Source of the DNA: Arcuatula senhousia
Taxonomy: Eukaryota > Mollusca > Bivalvia > Mytilida > Mytilidae
Direction of reading: 5' to 3'
Length of the DNA: 64,000 nt
Assembly: GCA_963971305.1 (NCBI GenBank)
Contig: OZ020303.1
Coordinates: forward strand, 31,732,106-31,796,105
Shown here: positions 1 through 11,580 of the stretch, one piece after another
Position numbering within the stretch: the stretch's first letter is position 1
Layout of the letters: every line of letters starts with the position of its first letter
Made by a program: the position numbers and the translations under genes
Notes under the pieces: generated by a model
The model's database searches: none
Seen by the model: only the letters and a program-made list of their open reading frames with translations
Told to the model about the DNA's origin: nothing

Positions 1-392
1 GTAAGACCTTGCCTAACCACTAAGATCTGTTCAAACTCGTGACCATATGGTAGTAGAGTTCCACCACATGTGTAGACTAATTCCTCTTGCAGCCTTTCAA
101 TACAGATTAACATTTCCCTGGACAATCTTTCCATGTCAACCTCTGTGGCACTGTCGTTATATTTTTCATATTTTGATGCCTTCACGTTATCGATTGAAAA
201 GGACGATTCGTCCAAGCAATTCAAAATAACATCTTTGACAGTTTGTGCCCCTTTTGTCCTAACAAATTGTCCCACTACATCTCCTTTTGATGTGTTTCTT
301 ATTATAACTTTGAAAAAAATAGAGCCACCGTCTATCTCCATTTCGACTGGGCTTCCACGTGCAAGATTATTAACGGGATCCAGTCTATCGGA
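1..392 (-). CDS. Partial unrecognised protein, runs off left edge
   Basis: The complement is open without a stop from a possible splice acceptor (AG at 394-393) to base 1, about 130 codons. The first ATG is at 341 and gives 113 codons still open at the edge. Upstream of 392 the frame meets a TAA, so either this is an internal exon starting near 392 or translation starts at 341. The peptide begins MEIDGGSIFFKVIIRN, has a short alternating hydrophobic stretch followed by a charged region and an EMLICIERLQEEL helix-like segment. No family is recognised; the first part could be a beta-grasp-like fold, but that is only an impression. No signal peptide or membrane segment is seen. It lies on the same strand as WNK and a phase-0 join to the last WNK exon is possible, but nothing in it resembles known WNK sequence, so a separate gene is preferred. 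Confidence 0.45.
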
Positions 393-477
393 CTTTTACT
401 TCCAATAACGGAAAAAGCCAAAAATGTTCCGAAAAACACAGGAAGTCAGTTTTATGTTTATCACGATTTTCAAAACT

Positions 478-640
478 AGAAGTGGTCGGCGGTGATAAAA
501 AAAATCGTTAAATCATTTTATATTTTCATTTGGAAACATTGAAACCTAATATTGGTCGGCGGCAATAAAAAAAAAGAGAAAACCCATTTTTATTTTTATT
601 TGAAAACATAACAAAATCGGGTCGGCGGATCCGTAAACCA
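478..640. repeat. Three short tandem units with GGTCGGCGG cores
   Basis: GGTCGGCGG followed by an A-rich run occurs near 484, 553 and 619, about 67-69 bases apart, with a shared TATTTTTATTTG-type stretch between. The units are diverged. No gene is seen between the left-edge reading frame and the element that starts at 682. Confidence 0.6.
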
Positions 641-681
641 ACAAATAAAAAAAAAGTGGCCTTATGGGTGGTGAAGTAAAG

Positions 682-2376
682 AACAAGAGGCTCCCAGGAG
701 CCTGAATCGCTCACCTGGTCTTGATGTCAACCCTATGAAGACTTTTGTATAGCTAAATGAGCTGAACATTTAAGCAAGCAACAGCTTTTCTCTATCTGCA
801 ATAGTTTTCATTCTTTAAGCCAAAAACACTATTTTTGCCTTTAAGGGGCTGTAACCCCTATAAGGGGTCATCTGACAACTTTGACCCTTTGAAGACTTTT
901 GTAGAGCTTAATGAGCTGAACATTTTAGCAAGCAATAGCTTTTCTCTATCTGCAATAATTTCATTCAAAGGCCAAAAACACTATTTTTCGCCTTTAAGGG
1001 GCTGTAACCCCTATAAGAGGTCATCTGACAACTTTGACTTTATGGAGACTTTTGTAGAGCTAAATGAGCTGAACATTTAAGCAAGCAACAGCTTTTCTCT
1101 ATTTGCAATAGTTTTCATTCTATAGGCCAAAAACACTAATTTTTGCCTTTAAGGGGCTGTAACCCCTATAAGGGATCATCTGACAACTTCGACCCTATGG
1201 AGACTTTTGTAGAGCTAAATGAGCTGAACATTTATACAAGCAACAGCTTTTCTCTATTTACAATAGTTTTCATTCTATAGGCCAAAAACATGCAAAAACG
1301 CTATTTTTCACCTTTAAGGGGCTGTAACCCCTATAAGGGATCATCTGACAACTTCGACCAAATGGAGACTTTTGTAGAGCTAAATGAGCTGAACATTTAA
1401 GCAAGCAACAGCTTTTCTCTATTTGCAATAGTTTTCATTCTATAGGCCAAAAACACTAATTTTTGCCTTTAAGGGGCTGTAACCCCTATAAGGGGTCATC
1501 TGACAACTTCGACCCTATGGAGACTTTTGTAGAGCTAAATGAGCTGAACATTTATACAAGCAACAGCTTTTCTCTATTTACAATAGTTTTCATTCTATAG
1601 GCCAAAAACATGCAAAAACGCTATTTTTCACCTTTAAAGGGCTGTAACCCCTATTAGGGATCATCTGACATTTTTGACCTTATGGAGACTTTTGTAGAGC
1701 TAAATGAGCTGAACATTTAAGCAAGCAACAGCTTTTCTCTATTTGCAATAGTTTTCATTCTATAGGCCAAAAACACTATTTTTTGCCTTTAAGGGGCTGT
1801 AACCCCTATAAGGGGTCATCTGACAACTTCAACGCTATGGAGACTTTTGTAGAGCTAAATGAGCTGAACATTTAAGCAAGCAACAGCTTTTCTCTATTTA
1901 CAATAGTTTTCATTCTATAGGCCAAAAACATGAAAAAACACTATTTTTCACCTTTAAGGGGCTGTAACTCCTTATAAGGGATCATCTGACAACTTCGACC
2001 AAATGGAGACTTTAGTAGAACTTTTGATGCTGAAGCAGTAGCGTGGCATCAGATTTCATCTATCTCTTATACTTTTTGATTTACAAGCCAAAAACAGTAG
2101 TCTGACCCCCCTGGTCTATTTTTAGTAACAGTGGCCATGTTTTTTGACGGATCAAAAATTGAAACACAAGTTTGGTGCAGGACACCCTAAGGATCATTCA
2201 TACCAAGTTTCATTAAATTCTGTTCAGTAGTTTCAGAGGAGAAGATTTTTGAAAAATTGTTAACAGACGACGACGACGACAGACGACGACGACGACAGAC
2301 GACGACGACGACAGACAACGACGACGGACGCCAAGTGATGGTAATAGCTCACATGGACCTTCGGTCCAGGTGAGCT
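682..2376 (-). mobile_element. Hairpin-ended element, AGCTCACC family, near full length
   Basis: Read on the minus strand, it starts with a 14 bp hairpin (2376-2346; one mismatch) closed by a C-GAA-G loop, passes a GAC/GTC microsatellite (about 2263-2335), then a unique part, then about eight tandem units of 153-163 bp (about 740-2020), and ends with CCAGGTGAGC, which repeats the 5' end inverted, and a terminal hairpin GGCTCC-TGG-GAGCC at 682-705. It has no coding capacity. The structure matches the 'pearl'/Helentron-associated non-autonomous class described in bivalves; assignment to that class is inferred. The same family in the other orientation makes up most of 46-58 kb. Confidence 0.8.
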
Positions 2377-2379
2377 AAA

Positions 2380-2428
2380 AAAGTGCCTCCAGACAACCAT
2401 CCCCCCACATTTAATTCTGGAACAGCCC
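2380..2428 (+). mobile_element. 3' end fragment of a Harbinger-like MITE
   Basis: The last bases match the right end of the complete MITEs at 30660 and 38325 (TTCTGGAAYAGCCC followed by TAA). The left part is missing. It abuts the 5' hairpin of the neighbouring element, so that element may have truncated it. Confidence 0.55.
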
Positions 2429-3105
2429 TAAACAATTTCTAAAATTATTCCAACGATATTTAAAAGAACTGTTGTTGAACTTGAATTTCATTAAAAAACC
2501 ATCAATTTCTTTTAAAGTGTAATTTAAGTGGGAATAAAAAGAATTTGAACTCTAACTCTATTTATCTTCATACATCTTTTAAACAAATTTTCTTGCAATT
2601 TCAAACACCCCAAAAAAGATTGTAATCAATTCTTACATTTTGTATATTTGACCAATAGTTGGTGACTTTTGCATATACATGTATATTGAAATGTGTAAAC
2701 TGAAAATGAATATTAGAATTCTAACATCCAATAATTTTTTTAAAAAGTAAATCTTCCTACTAGGTTTAAAAAAAACACACATGCATCAGGGACAGATCCA
2801 GGGGTGGGGGGGGGGGGGTCCTTTCATCAGAAAAAAATGGTTGAATATATATATATCATTGAAGCATGATGAGTGTGTGTCCCCCTTAGCCAGGCAGTGG
2901 GCCCCCTTTTGGAAGTTTCTGGATATACCACAGTAGAAATAAAATATATGAAGTATCATAAGCGTTTAAAAAAAACAATCACTTAAATTTTTGTAAAAAT
3001 GTAGAAAAAAAAAATCTTTCAAAATGTTACCCTTGATGGTCAAAGTGTAAAACTATTTGGGAATGAATCAAAGTATTAATTAGAAATAATTTTATAATTC
3101 TAAAC

Positions 3106-3183
3106 CTGTATTGTTGCTGCATCTTGACCCTGTTCACTTCTCGAAATAATAGGGAGACTCTCGGATCTCTCACGCTCAGTATT
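3106..3183 (-). CDS. WNK: Probable WNK exon 9
   Basis: A 78-base open segment with a good acceptor (attatttcag) and a gtttag donor, phase 0 at both ends and in phase with exon 8. It encodes a Ser/Arg/Gln-rich stretch ending DAATIQ. The WNK tail is poorly conserved, so support comes only from splice signals and frame. Confidence 0.55.
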
Positions 3184-6100
3184 CTGAAATAATGGAATTT
3201 TAAAATACATCTCAATATCTTGAACTACATGCAAATCTATTTTCAATGCTTACATTTAATAGGCTAAATGTTTTGAACAAATGATCATACATTTAATCTA
3301 CAATAATTTCCATATAAATAATTTTTTTATTGGTAAAACATACTACTGCAAATTAGACCTACAAAGGAAAAACATTCCTTTATAAACAAAAAATCTGTCA
3401 GTCGAAAATGGCCGGATTTTGTTTAACAGGAAGTAAGTGAGCCACAGACCTGAAATTGAATCCCACATTTTGGGAGCCCACCTTGATGTTGTATACCAAA
3501 TATCAAGTGGCTGTGGCAAGTAGTTGCTGATAAAACTGTTTTAGAAATTTCTTCCCCAGTACCCAACATTCACCACTTTATAATCCGTTTTAGTCTGGCC
3601 AAAAATCTGTCAAAGTCAAAAATGGGCGGATTTCATTAAACAGAAAGTAGACCTGTGAGAGACAGACCTGAAATTGAATCCCACGTTATGGGACCCCACC
3701 CTGATGCTGTATACCAAAAATCAAGAGGTTGTGATTAGCAGTTGCCGAGAAAACTGTTATGACAATTTCTTCCAAGCCTGCCTCTGCCTGGCCAAAAAAC
3801 TACAATAGAATCTCAACAATCTCTTAAGATTTCCACTATATCCTTGTTTTTGTTGTTGTTGGATGTTTTTAACTATGCTGTGTGGTTTGTTGTTGTGATG
3901 ATTGTATGTCTACCCATTTTTGTCTTCGTCTTTTTGGATTTATAACATTTGATCGCCATAATAGCCACCTTTGCTTCTTTCACTTTTGGTCAAAAAAAAG
4001 CACTGCACATGACTATTTGGTTTAACAGCATATTGTCTATGAAAAATACTTTTTTTGTACAAACAAAGAACGGCAAACACACTATTTGCTTTGTCTATTT
4101 TTAAAAAATAAAATAGTTGGGGTACCCTATTGATCTAAAAATCAGAAAAACAACCACCACTAAATAATAATATTTGTAATGCTTTACAATAATTCATATT
4201 CATGAGATCTAATCCCGCCTTAAACTTGCGCACTATATTTAATTTTGTTTATAAACTTCACTGGTTCATACATGCAGCCAATTATCTATATCTGGAGGTT
4301 TAAGCTTGTGAAGATATCTACATGACGTTGAAAACATCGAAGCAGTGAAACAAAGAAAATGACAATAATGGCTTGTATCTATGTCATTAAGATGATGTAG
4401 ATAGTTTATAATGAATTTGTTTAATTTGTCACCATATCTTAGTCTTCTGGAACAAAACAATCGATATCTCGATTGATGGCCGTAATAAAATGACTAAAAT
4501 AGGTTTGTCGTCACGAAGGTAAACAAACAATCAATCAACTTTGTTGATTAATTTTGAGCAAAATAAACCAAGTTTAAGGCAAATTTGGAAATAAATGTGT
4601 ATTGTCAGTTTACTTTTACTGTATTTCGGTCTGAATGACACTTAAACATTGGAGACGAAAAAAAAATCTTTGGTACACAAAATTGGACAATATGCTTTTA
4701 AATCTGGACCTATAAACAAAGGACACAATACATATCATACATACCTGTGCCTGTTGGTTGTCTTTCCCTCCATCATTTACTTCTGTTGTATGTTTATTCA
4801 CTGCAGGTTCTAAAATAAATCACAACTGATTAAAGGTATTTTAACAAGCATTCTGAGAGTATTGCAAAACAATACAATGTTTCCTACTGACCTAATATTT
4901 TTAAGTTTAAAGGGTAATATCCTGTAAAAATTAGCAGATCATGTAACTGTCATGAAAAAACAAGTCAAAACTGAAATTTCTATGATCATTAAAAATTCAA
5001 AGGACCACAACTTACATGAAAGGTTACAGACAGAAACAAAAAATACACTTGTTTTGTAACTCTTTCACCAGTAGAAGACTTAAAACAAAAAGGTGTCTCA
5101 TATGAATGCATTATTTTTTATTCTTTATTTAATTGCATAAGTCAAAGAATTGGATTTAAATTTGCATAATGAGAGATTGAACATAAATATCAACATTCAT
5201 AATTCGTATGAAACAAATTTGATTAAAGAAAATACACTTGCTGTTATTATAACCTTCTTGGTGTTTATCTGAACTTGCTACTTCCACATTCTCAGCAATT
5301 TGATGATCACTTGTAGAAGGATGAACTTTGTCAGTAGTTGGCAAATCAATTGACTGTTGTTGTATTATAGCTTGAACTGATGTCTGGGTTTGTACAGTGC
5401 TGTGAGGTCCTACAGACTGACTGGATATTTCACTGGTCATACTAGTTTGACTATGTTGAGAGGCTGTCTCATTTACAGAAGCTCCTGGTTGAGAGGGTTC
5501 TTGTAAACTCTGTCCATCCTGATTTACATCAATAACTTTACTTTGACTCTCGGCATTTTCTCTGATCTTATACTGACAAATCCTGTCACGAATTTGTTTG
5601 CTGACTATCTTTACATCTTCTTCTTGTAAAAACCCAGATTTAACCTGAAGAAGAAAAGTAAAATGCATGAGCATCAGATGTATCACAGCTTTAATTCTGA
5701 AACCTTCATATTCTTATTATCAAATTACCACTTGTAGATAAGAAAACTTAAAAATATGCATTAATAAATGTTAATTAACAAGTTCTATTTGGTCATTTCT
5801 GCACTAATGAATGTTTTAAACAAATGCAAGTTATTTCAATCTATATAACTGCCAGTGAGTACAAACTGTACAACCCCTCAATGGATATCATTCCTATAGT
5901 TGATAAAGATGTCTCTTGTTTATACAGCATGTGGTATGTGTGTGTGTGTGTGCATGGTTTAACGCCCCTTTTTACGTACCTGAGCCATATAAAACGGTCA
6001 GTTTTAATGGTAGAGGAAACCCTAGTACCAGGAGGAAACCACTGACCATGGGCAGGTAACTGACAAACCTTGTGACATACAGTTGGGGAGGTCCCTTTGT

Positions 6101-9100
6101 GTAAATTACAAACAGGACTCAAACACCACCTGAGAGGTATTTAAACCAGCCCCTTAGACCACCCAGCCACCCAGGCCCCTACAGCATGTGATAGAATTTC
6201 AACATGTTATATGAAACAAAATAATAAATCACAGGAATACTACCATTTCTTGAGCAACTTGTGATGAATCGTCGCTACTCAAATTAAACTCAAATTGAAT
6301 TGCTTCATTCTCTTTGTGTTTATCTTTTCTTTTCTTTGGATCTACAACTCGAAGCTGAAACTGGATAGATTCTGACTCGCCCTCCTTTGTCTTGACTATT
6401 TCCAACCGCAATCCATTGTCATCAAGAAAGAAATCATGCTGAAGTAGGTCTTTCACAGAATACCTTTCAAAAGATTTTTTTATTCAATATCACAAATAAA
6501 GTCTTTATGCTAAACAATGTACATTGTATGCTGGTCATCAATTTATACTTACTTGAAGAAAGTTATGTGTCATATCTTTTTTCAAAGAGAAAATATGTAT
6601 TCATATTTTTAAATACTTGTAAAATTTATATAGAATGAATATTATGATATCTGTCTTGCTACACTGATGTGTGATTGTAACTCTTTAATTATTGTTTTTT
6701 TCTCTTTAAATGTTATACAATGTATGTACTCATGCTGGCCCATGTTGGGACCTTGATTGGAAAATAAAATATGTTATATGTTCTATACATTTTCTTTATA
6801 CCCACAGCTTGAAGTAAGTTTTGATATTGGTTTTACATGTTACAACTTTAATGTTGTATCTTCTGGAATTCATGACCAAACCAAAGGTATTAAGGAATTA
6901 TCACTCTTGTATAAAACTATTAAATACTAAAAGCAAAATTTCAGAAGACGGTACATGTATTTATGATTTTTTTAACCATTTTCGTATTGTTCATAATATT
7001 GTTTTTCCTAAATAACCAATTAGTGTTTCATTGCATCTTCTCATGCAATCCCTTATAATTGATCTTTTTTATATGTTTGTTTGGAAATTTGTTCAAAAAG
7101 CAGAAAATTATTAGAGTAAATAAATTATTATGCTGATCCAGTGCTCACCTTTCTTCTCTCTTAGATCTAATGCAACTTTCAATAATGTCTTTGATCTCGG
7201 GATTATCAACATTCTTTAATGCATCTGGAGGAACACCCTGTAAAATAGAATTATAATCATTCAACAATAACAATTGATTAAGGAATTAACTAATTACAAA
7301 AGTAATAGACAGACTGGACTATAATATCCAGTATTTAGCATTAACAAAAGGTCACTTAGAAGATAAAATAAAATCAATACAATAAGAGCATAATTTATCT
7401 CAAAGTTATATTAATGTAGGCTTAAGGAAAGCTTTATTAGTCAACCTCTCTATCAAAAACGATACACATCATAAATGTAATGATCAAGATGTTGGAAATC
7501 TAGACATATAAAGGTTTACCGTTGTAACACGTCTATATATCTGAGCAGCATTATGACATTCTTTGTAAGGGTACTCTGATGTAGCCATCTCTAACATGCA
7601 CATCCCAAAAGCATAGACATCAACAGATTCGTCATAGTGTTCTTCATACATTTCTGGTGCCATAAACTCAGGGGTACCTTAAATGTATAAGAAGATGCTT
7701 CTTGTACCATGTGCCGGAATCTACAAAGGGAAATGTGAAGGGGAAAAGAAGATTAGTTATGTGTTACCAGTAAATGTTGTAATCTGTCCTGTAAAAAAGT
7801 AGGATTAGCTTAATAATACAATATTTCCCCTCACATTTCTATGATACAACTTTTACCTGTTCTTCTTACCTCGCTAATCTGTTTACAACGCAGGAGGTCA
7901 AAGGAGAAAGATGCTATAACAAAATGGAAAAGTTAACAATAAACATGTAGTAAAATGTACATGCTATATGAACATTCTGCCACATTTTGGGGGAAAAAAC
8001 AATTATTGATAAATGTCTATAGATTTAAATATTTAACAGAAACAGTAATAAAGAAAAACAAAAACTTGATTAAAGAGAAAAAACAAAAATAATTTGAACA
8101 TTAAATCTAAAGTTGCAGTTTTATTTCATTATTTTATTTTTTGATCAGAATTTTAATTTGTGATTTTTATTTTTTATTTATACCTACATTTAAATTATGT
8201 TTTTACATTTCATTTCAGGCATAACATGTACAGTTAATACTTAATGTACTTATAAATTTTCTTCAGTTACTGATTTACTATGTGATATATAAACAACAAA
8301 AAACATACCTTTCATAATAAAAGTTGGGTATATTATTCAACTTAACATGATAAACTTACCTTAAAACTTGTCCTAGAATAAAACAAATACTTCACCAGGT
8401 CTCAGTGCAAATACATACAACATTCAAAATTTTTGAAATTTCAAATTTGAAAAAAAGACATTATTCTGTAATAATATAATTTAAATTTCATATCTCATGC
8501 AAATTAAAAATGTAAATTTATGTCATATTTGCACAGAGCCACTGGTAAACACTTGCTTAATAAACATACAGGTATATAAAAAAAGAGAAAATGAAAAAAA
8601 AAAAATTATGCCATTGGTTTAATATCAATTATAACAAAGCAACTTCAAAATGACAAAATATCAAGAAAGGTTTTAACTTACCGATAACACTTTTTGCAAA
8701 TGATTTATTTTTCAGTGTTGCCAGGCCCAGATCACCAATCTTGACTGATCCAGTTGGTCCAGTTATGAAGATGTTGTCACATTTTAAGTCTCTATGAATG
8801 ATTGGAGGATCTCTTGTGTGTAGAAAGTACAACCCTTTCAGAATCTGTTTACACCAATTTCTCAACACTTTTGGATTCAATCTTTTTAATCTTTTAATAT
8901 ATCTGAAATAAAAATGAAGATGTTATTCGTTTTCAGATATGCTGATGAAGACAGTGTTTTTGAAATTCATCGGACCTGCAGGAGCAGCCGGCAAAAACAT
9001 TGATAGGTCCAGCACAATATCTCAATAATTTACATGTAATTGAGGACTGGCACAACTATCAAACATTTCAAAATCTCTGTGAAGAACATATCATTTTTTT

Positions 9101-11580
9101 TTTTTATTAAATATTAATTCTTTAATTGTAAATAAACCTAGATCAATGAAAATGAATTTCTTGCATTTGATACTGAGCACTTTTTATAGTAATCTTAATA
9201 TACATGTAAGGTCTGGTTTTTTTTTTATAATAACCATAATTACCACTGCAAATAAACCCTAAAAAATTATTATTACTAATCTAATTTCTTGGACATGTTG
9301 GATACAGATACACTTTTTGGGGTACATTTTTGTACATTGTAGAACATCTTTTACATGTACATATTAAAAACGAAAGAATATGGAATATATATATATGTGC
9401 CAGAAAGACACGATCCACATATTTATAACTGTAGACATGTTCACATGTCTACAGTTATAAATCTATATGATGCTGAGTAGAAATCTTGAAGTTGTTTTTT
9501 TCACACATACATTGGAACACAAAAAAAATGTGTGTTCACAGTTACCCAACCCTACCTAATGTTTCATGCCAACTGTACCATACATGTAACATTTTTATTG
9601 CCAGTTTTGCTAATTAAGCACCATTGAACTTTTATTCCACTTTCCATTTACTCAAGGTAAAAGAATAATTTTTTAAAAATAATGCATACTTCCTACATGT
9701 ACCTATTTTTTATCCGACATGTAATAGAAAACAGACAAATTTTTTTGTTTAACCTTAAATGTACAACACATTAACAAAATGCAACAAACATGACCAATAG
9801 CACTTACGTTTTTAGTGTTCCAGATGTCATCAACTCTGTTACAAGCACTATAAATTTCTTATTTCTAGACGAAGACTCTTCCCATGAATCGAAAAACCTA
9901 ACAATATTAGGATGCTGAAGCTCTTTCAGCATTCCTGCTTCTTCTCGAAATCTCTGTCGCTCAGCTTTATTCCACTTCTTATCCTAAAAATAAATCCACA
10001 TCAAAAACACATACATGTACATGTTGTATGTACTGTACATTTACAATGTACAAACATGACAAATGTATTTGTATTTTAATACATGAATTACTTATTCAAA
10101 CATGAAACATTAAAATCACCATTCATACAAAAACAGGTCCTTCCTGCAATGTGCTGTATAAAATTCATCAACCTATATGTACATATACAATGTATTTTTT
10201 TTATTTTATTCTTTTTCAAGAAGCGACTCAAGCCAGCTTCACTCCTTAGCTTTTTTCTGTAAATATGAAACCACCTACATGACAAACCTCTGTTTGTTCA
10301 GATAATGCAAAAATATAGAGAAAAACATAAATTTCATAACATGTACATGAATAAGATAATTAAAGTGTAAAAGTTCATGATCATATAATATATAATCTGT
10401 ATTTATTATAGATTTAATACCATACATGTACATTTCTTTATACATGTCATGCATGTGTATGTTCAGTTTTTGTTCACTAAATATTTTCTAAGCTGACACA
10501 TGTTCAACTGTTACATGTAAATGTAATTCACTTTTGTTAGTAAATATAAGAAAATGCATAGGGAGGTCATACCTGTAGTTCACACCAAGCAACAGCAACA
10601 CCAGTTTCAGTATCTAATCCTTTAAAAACTGTCTTAAAGGATCCTCTACCAATTTCTATATCAAATTTGAAGAAGCGTCCATCAGGGGAAGTGGCAACTG
10701 CCTTTTCCTCAGTTTCATTATCTTTTGTTACTATCTGGTCAGCATCGAGATCTATCTGCCCAACTTGGATTTCAGTATCTGACGGTTTCTCAGCTACTTG
10801 ATAACTATCATCACTAACACCAACACCACTATCACGAGTATTAATTTCTGTTTCAGTGTGATGTCCATTTGAATCAATATAGAATGCTGTTTTATCAATT
10901 GTCACCGATCTTGTGAGTTTTCTTACATCTGAAGGCCCTTGAAGATTTCTTTTTTCAACACGCTCCTCATTTTCATCTTCATTTAAACTTACTGCAGAAA
11001 AAGAAGGTTTAGTTGATCTTTCTCCTGCTGGTACTATCCTAAACTTTGACTCTTCAGAATTATTGCTTGTATTGCTAGAGCTACTTTTCAATGACTTAAC
11101 ACCTGATTCACTTTTTTCACAAGGTTCAGTACTATCATTTAAGTTTGCTTTATTGTTTTCATCAATGCTATTCAATCTGGAATCAGAGTCTTCCCTCTTT
11201 AAAGATTTGTCAATAGTTTCTGATGGTAGACTTTGAGACCTATCCCTTCCTATCATTCCTTCAGATTTTTTATTATCATCTCGTAAACGATATCTACCTG
11301 GAATACCTAGTCTAGTGTCAACTTTAGATGTAATATCATCAGAAACACATCGTCTTGTTCTGTTTGAAACAAACTTTGTGCTTCTTGAGCTTTTAGTAAT
11401 TGTGTTGTCCTGTGCCGTCTGTTTCTGTGTACTATCAAATTTTCTGTGAGTTACTTTCTGTCCCATTTCTCGACTCTTTAAACTTTTACAATTTTGTGCA
11501 GGAGCAACTTTCCCCACATGTTTATTCTCACTTAGTTCATGCGATATTTCACCATTTGCCATAGACGACTTCTTACTCAT
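3106..11580 (-). CDS. WNK: WNK (with-no-lysine) serine/threonine kinase, 5' nine exons
   Basis: Exons on the minus strand: 11580-10573, 9983-9808, 8902-8682, 7677-7520, 7237-7149, 6463-6244, 5644-5254, 4809-4745, 3183-3106. All junctions are GT-AG and the phases fit, giving 802 codons without a stop. WNKs phosphorylate SPAK/OSR1, which act on cation-chloride cotransporters. Residues 1-300 are a low-complexity Ser/Lys/Glu-rich N-terminus. The kinase follows: GRGSFKT with the relocated catalytic Lys316, Cys333 in AWCELQ where other kinases have Lys, HRDLKCDN (431-438), chloride-site DLGL (452-455), and the activation loop [11 protein letters not shown]2/CCT-like autoinhibitory domain follows in exons 6-7, then a Gln/Ser-rich tail. 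The start at 11580 is the first ATG (AAAATG context). Exon 7 uses a weak donor (gttata); a stronger one 16 bases downstream would break the frame. The 3' end of the gene was not found; exons 8 and 9 are less certain than 1-7. Confidence 0.95.
3389..3800. repeat. Two tandem ~213 bp units in WNK intron 8
   Basis: The units start near 3389 and 3602 with AAATCTGTCA and share GACCTGAAATTGAATCCCAC and TGTATACCAAA. They are clearly diverged from each other. The rest of the intron (3801-4744) shows no gene. Confidence 0.75.
5955..6178 (-). mobile_element. tRNA-derived SINE in WNK intron 6
   Basis: Read on the minus strand from 6178, the head resembles a leucine-type tRNA: an A-box-like TGGCTGGGTGGTCTAAGG, then a B-box-like GTTTGAGTCC near 6114-6124. 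The body carries GGTTTCCTC motifs and ends in GGGGCGTTAAAC next to a CA repeat. Molluscan tRNA-derived SINEs (V-SINE/RUDI type) have this layout; the exact family cannot be named here. Confidence 0.65.
7520..7677 (-). CDS. WNK: WNK exon 4: activation segment and APE motif
   Basis: Encodes [20 protein letters not shown] followed by [18 protein letters not shown]. The APE motif and helix F are intact. The acceptor is weak (catttaag with little pyrimidine tract), but the reading frame and homology fix it. Confidence 0.93.
8682..8902 (-). CDS. WNK: WNK exon 3: catalytic and magnesium-binding loops
   Basis: Contains [20 protein letters not shown] and [13 protein letters not shown], nearly identical to vertebrate WNKs over the whole exon. 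DLG replaces the usual DFG, as in all WNKs; the two leucines of DLGL are part of the known chloride-binding site. It is flanked by a tttcag acceptor and a gtaagt donor. Confidence 0.95.
9000..10560. other. WNK introns 1-2, rich in ACATGT palindromes
   Basis: About a dozen TACATGTA/ACATGT words occur in roughly 1.5 kb, for example near 9030, 9201, 9351, 9582, 9697, 10013, 10340, 10424, 10441 and 10512. Exon 2 (9808-9983) is the only coding part. No other gene is seen. Confidence 0.6.
9421..9462. repeat. Perfect 19 bp hairpin in WNK intron 2
   Basis: ATTTATAACTGTAGACATG, a 4-base TTCA loop, then the exact reverse complement. There is no flanking duplication and no internal sequence, so it is not an obvious MITE. 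Function unknown. Confidence 0.85.
10573..11580 (-). CDS. WNK: WNK exon 1: N-terminal region and kinase subdomains I-II
   Basis: 336 codons. The first ~300 residues are hydrophilic and rich in Ser, Lys, Glu and Asn, as in animal WNK N-termini. The end carries the glycine-rich loop [11 protein letters not shown] and AWCELQ. The Lys in GRGSFK is the known WNK catalytic lysine, and the Cys two residues after Ala is the family hallmark. The exon ends CTACAG|gtatga. Confidence 0.93.

Noticed and set aside
1..392. Treating the left-edge frame as a further WNK exon
   Set aside because: Phases would allow it, but the sequence has no likeness to WNK tails, the acceptor is weak, and a 1.7 kb element and other repeats intervene.
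835..1080. 81-codon plus-strand frame
   Set aside because: It spans two tandem units of a non-coding element; the frame is a by-product of the repeat.
6821..7015. 64-codon plus-strand frame in a WNK intron
   Set aside because: AT-rich, no splice or start context, and opposite to the transcribed strand.
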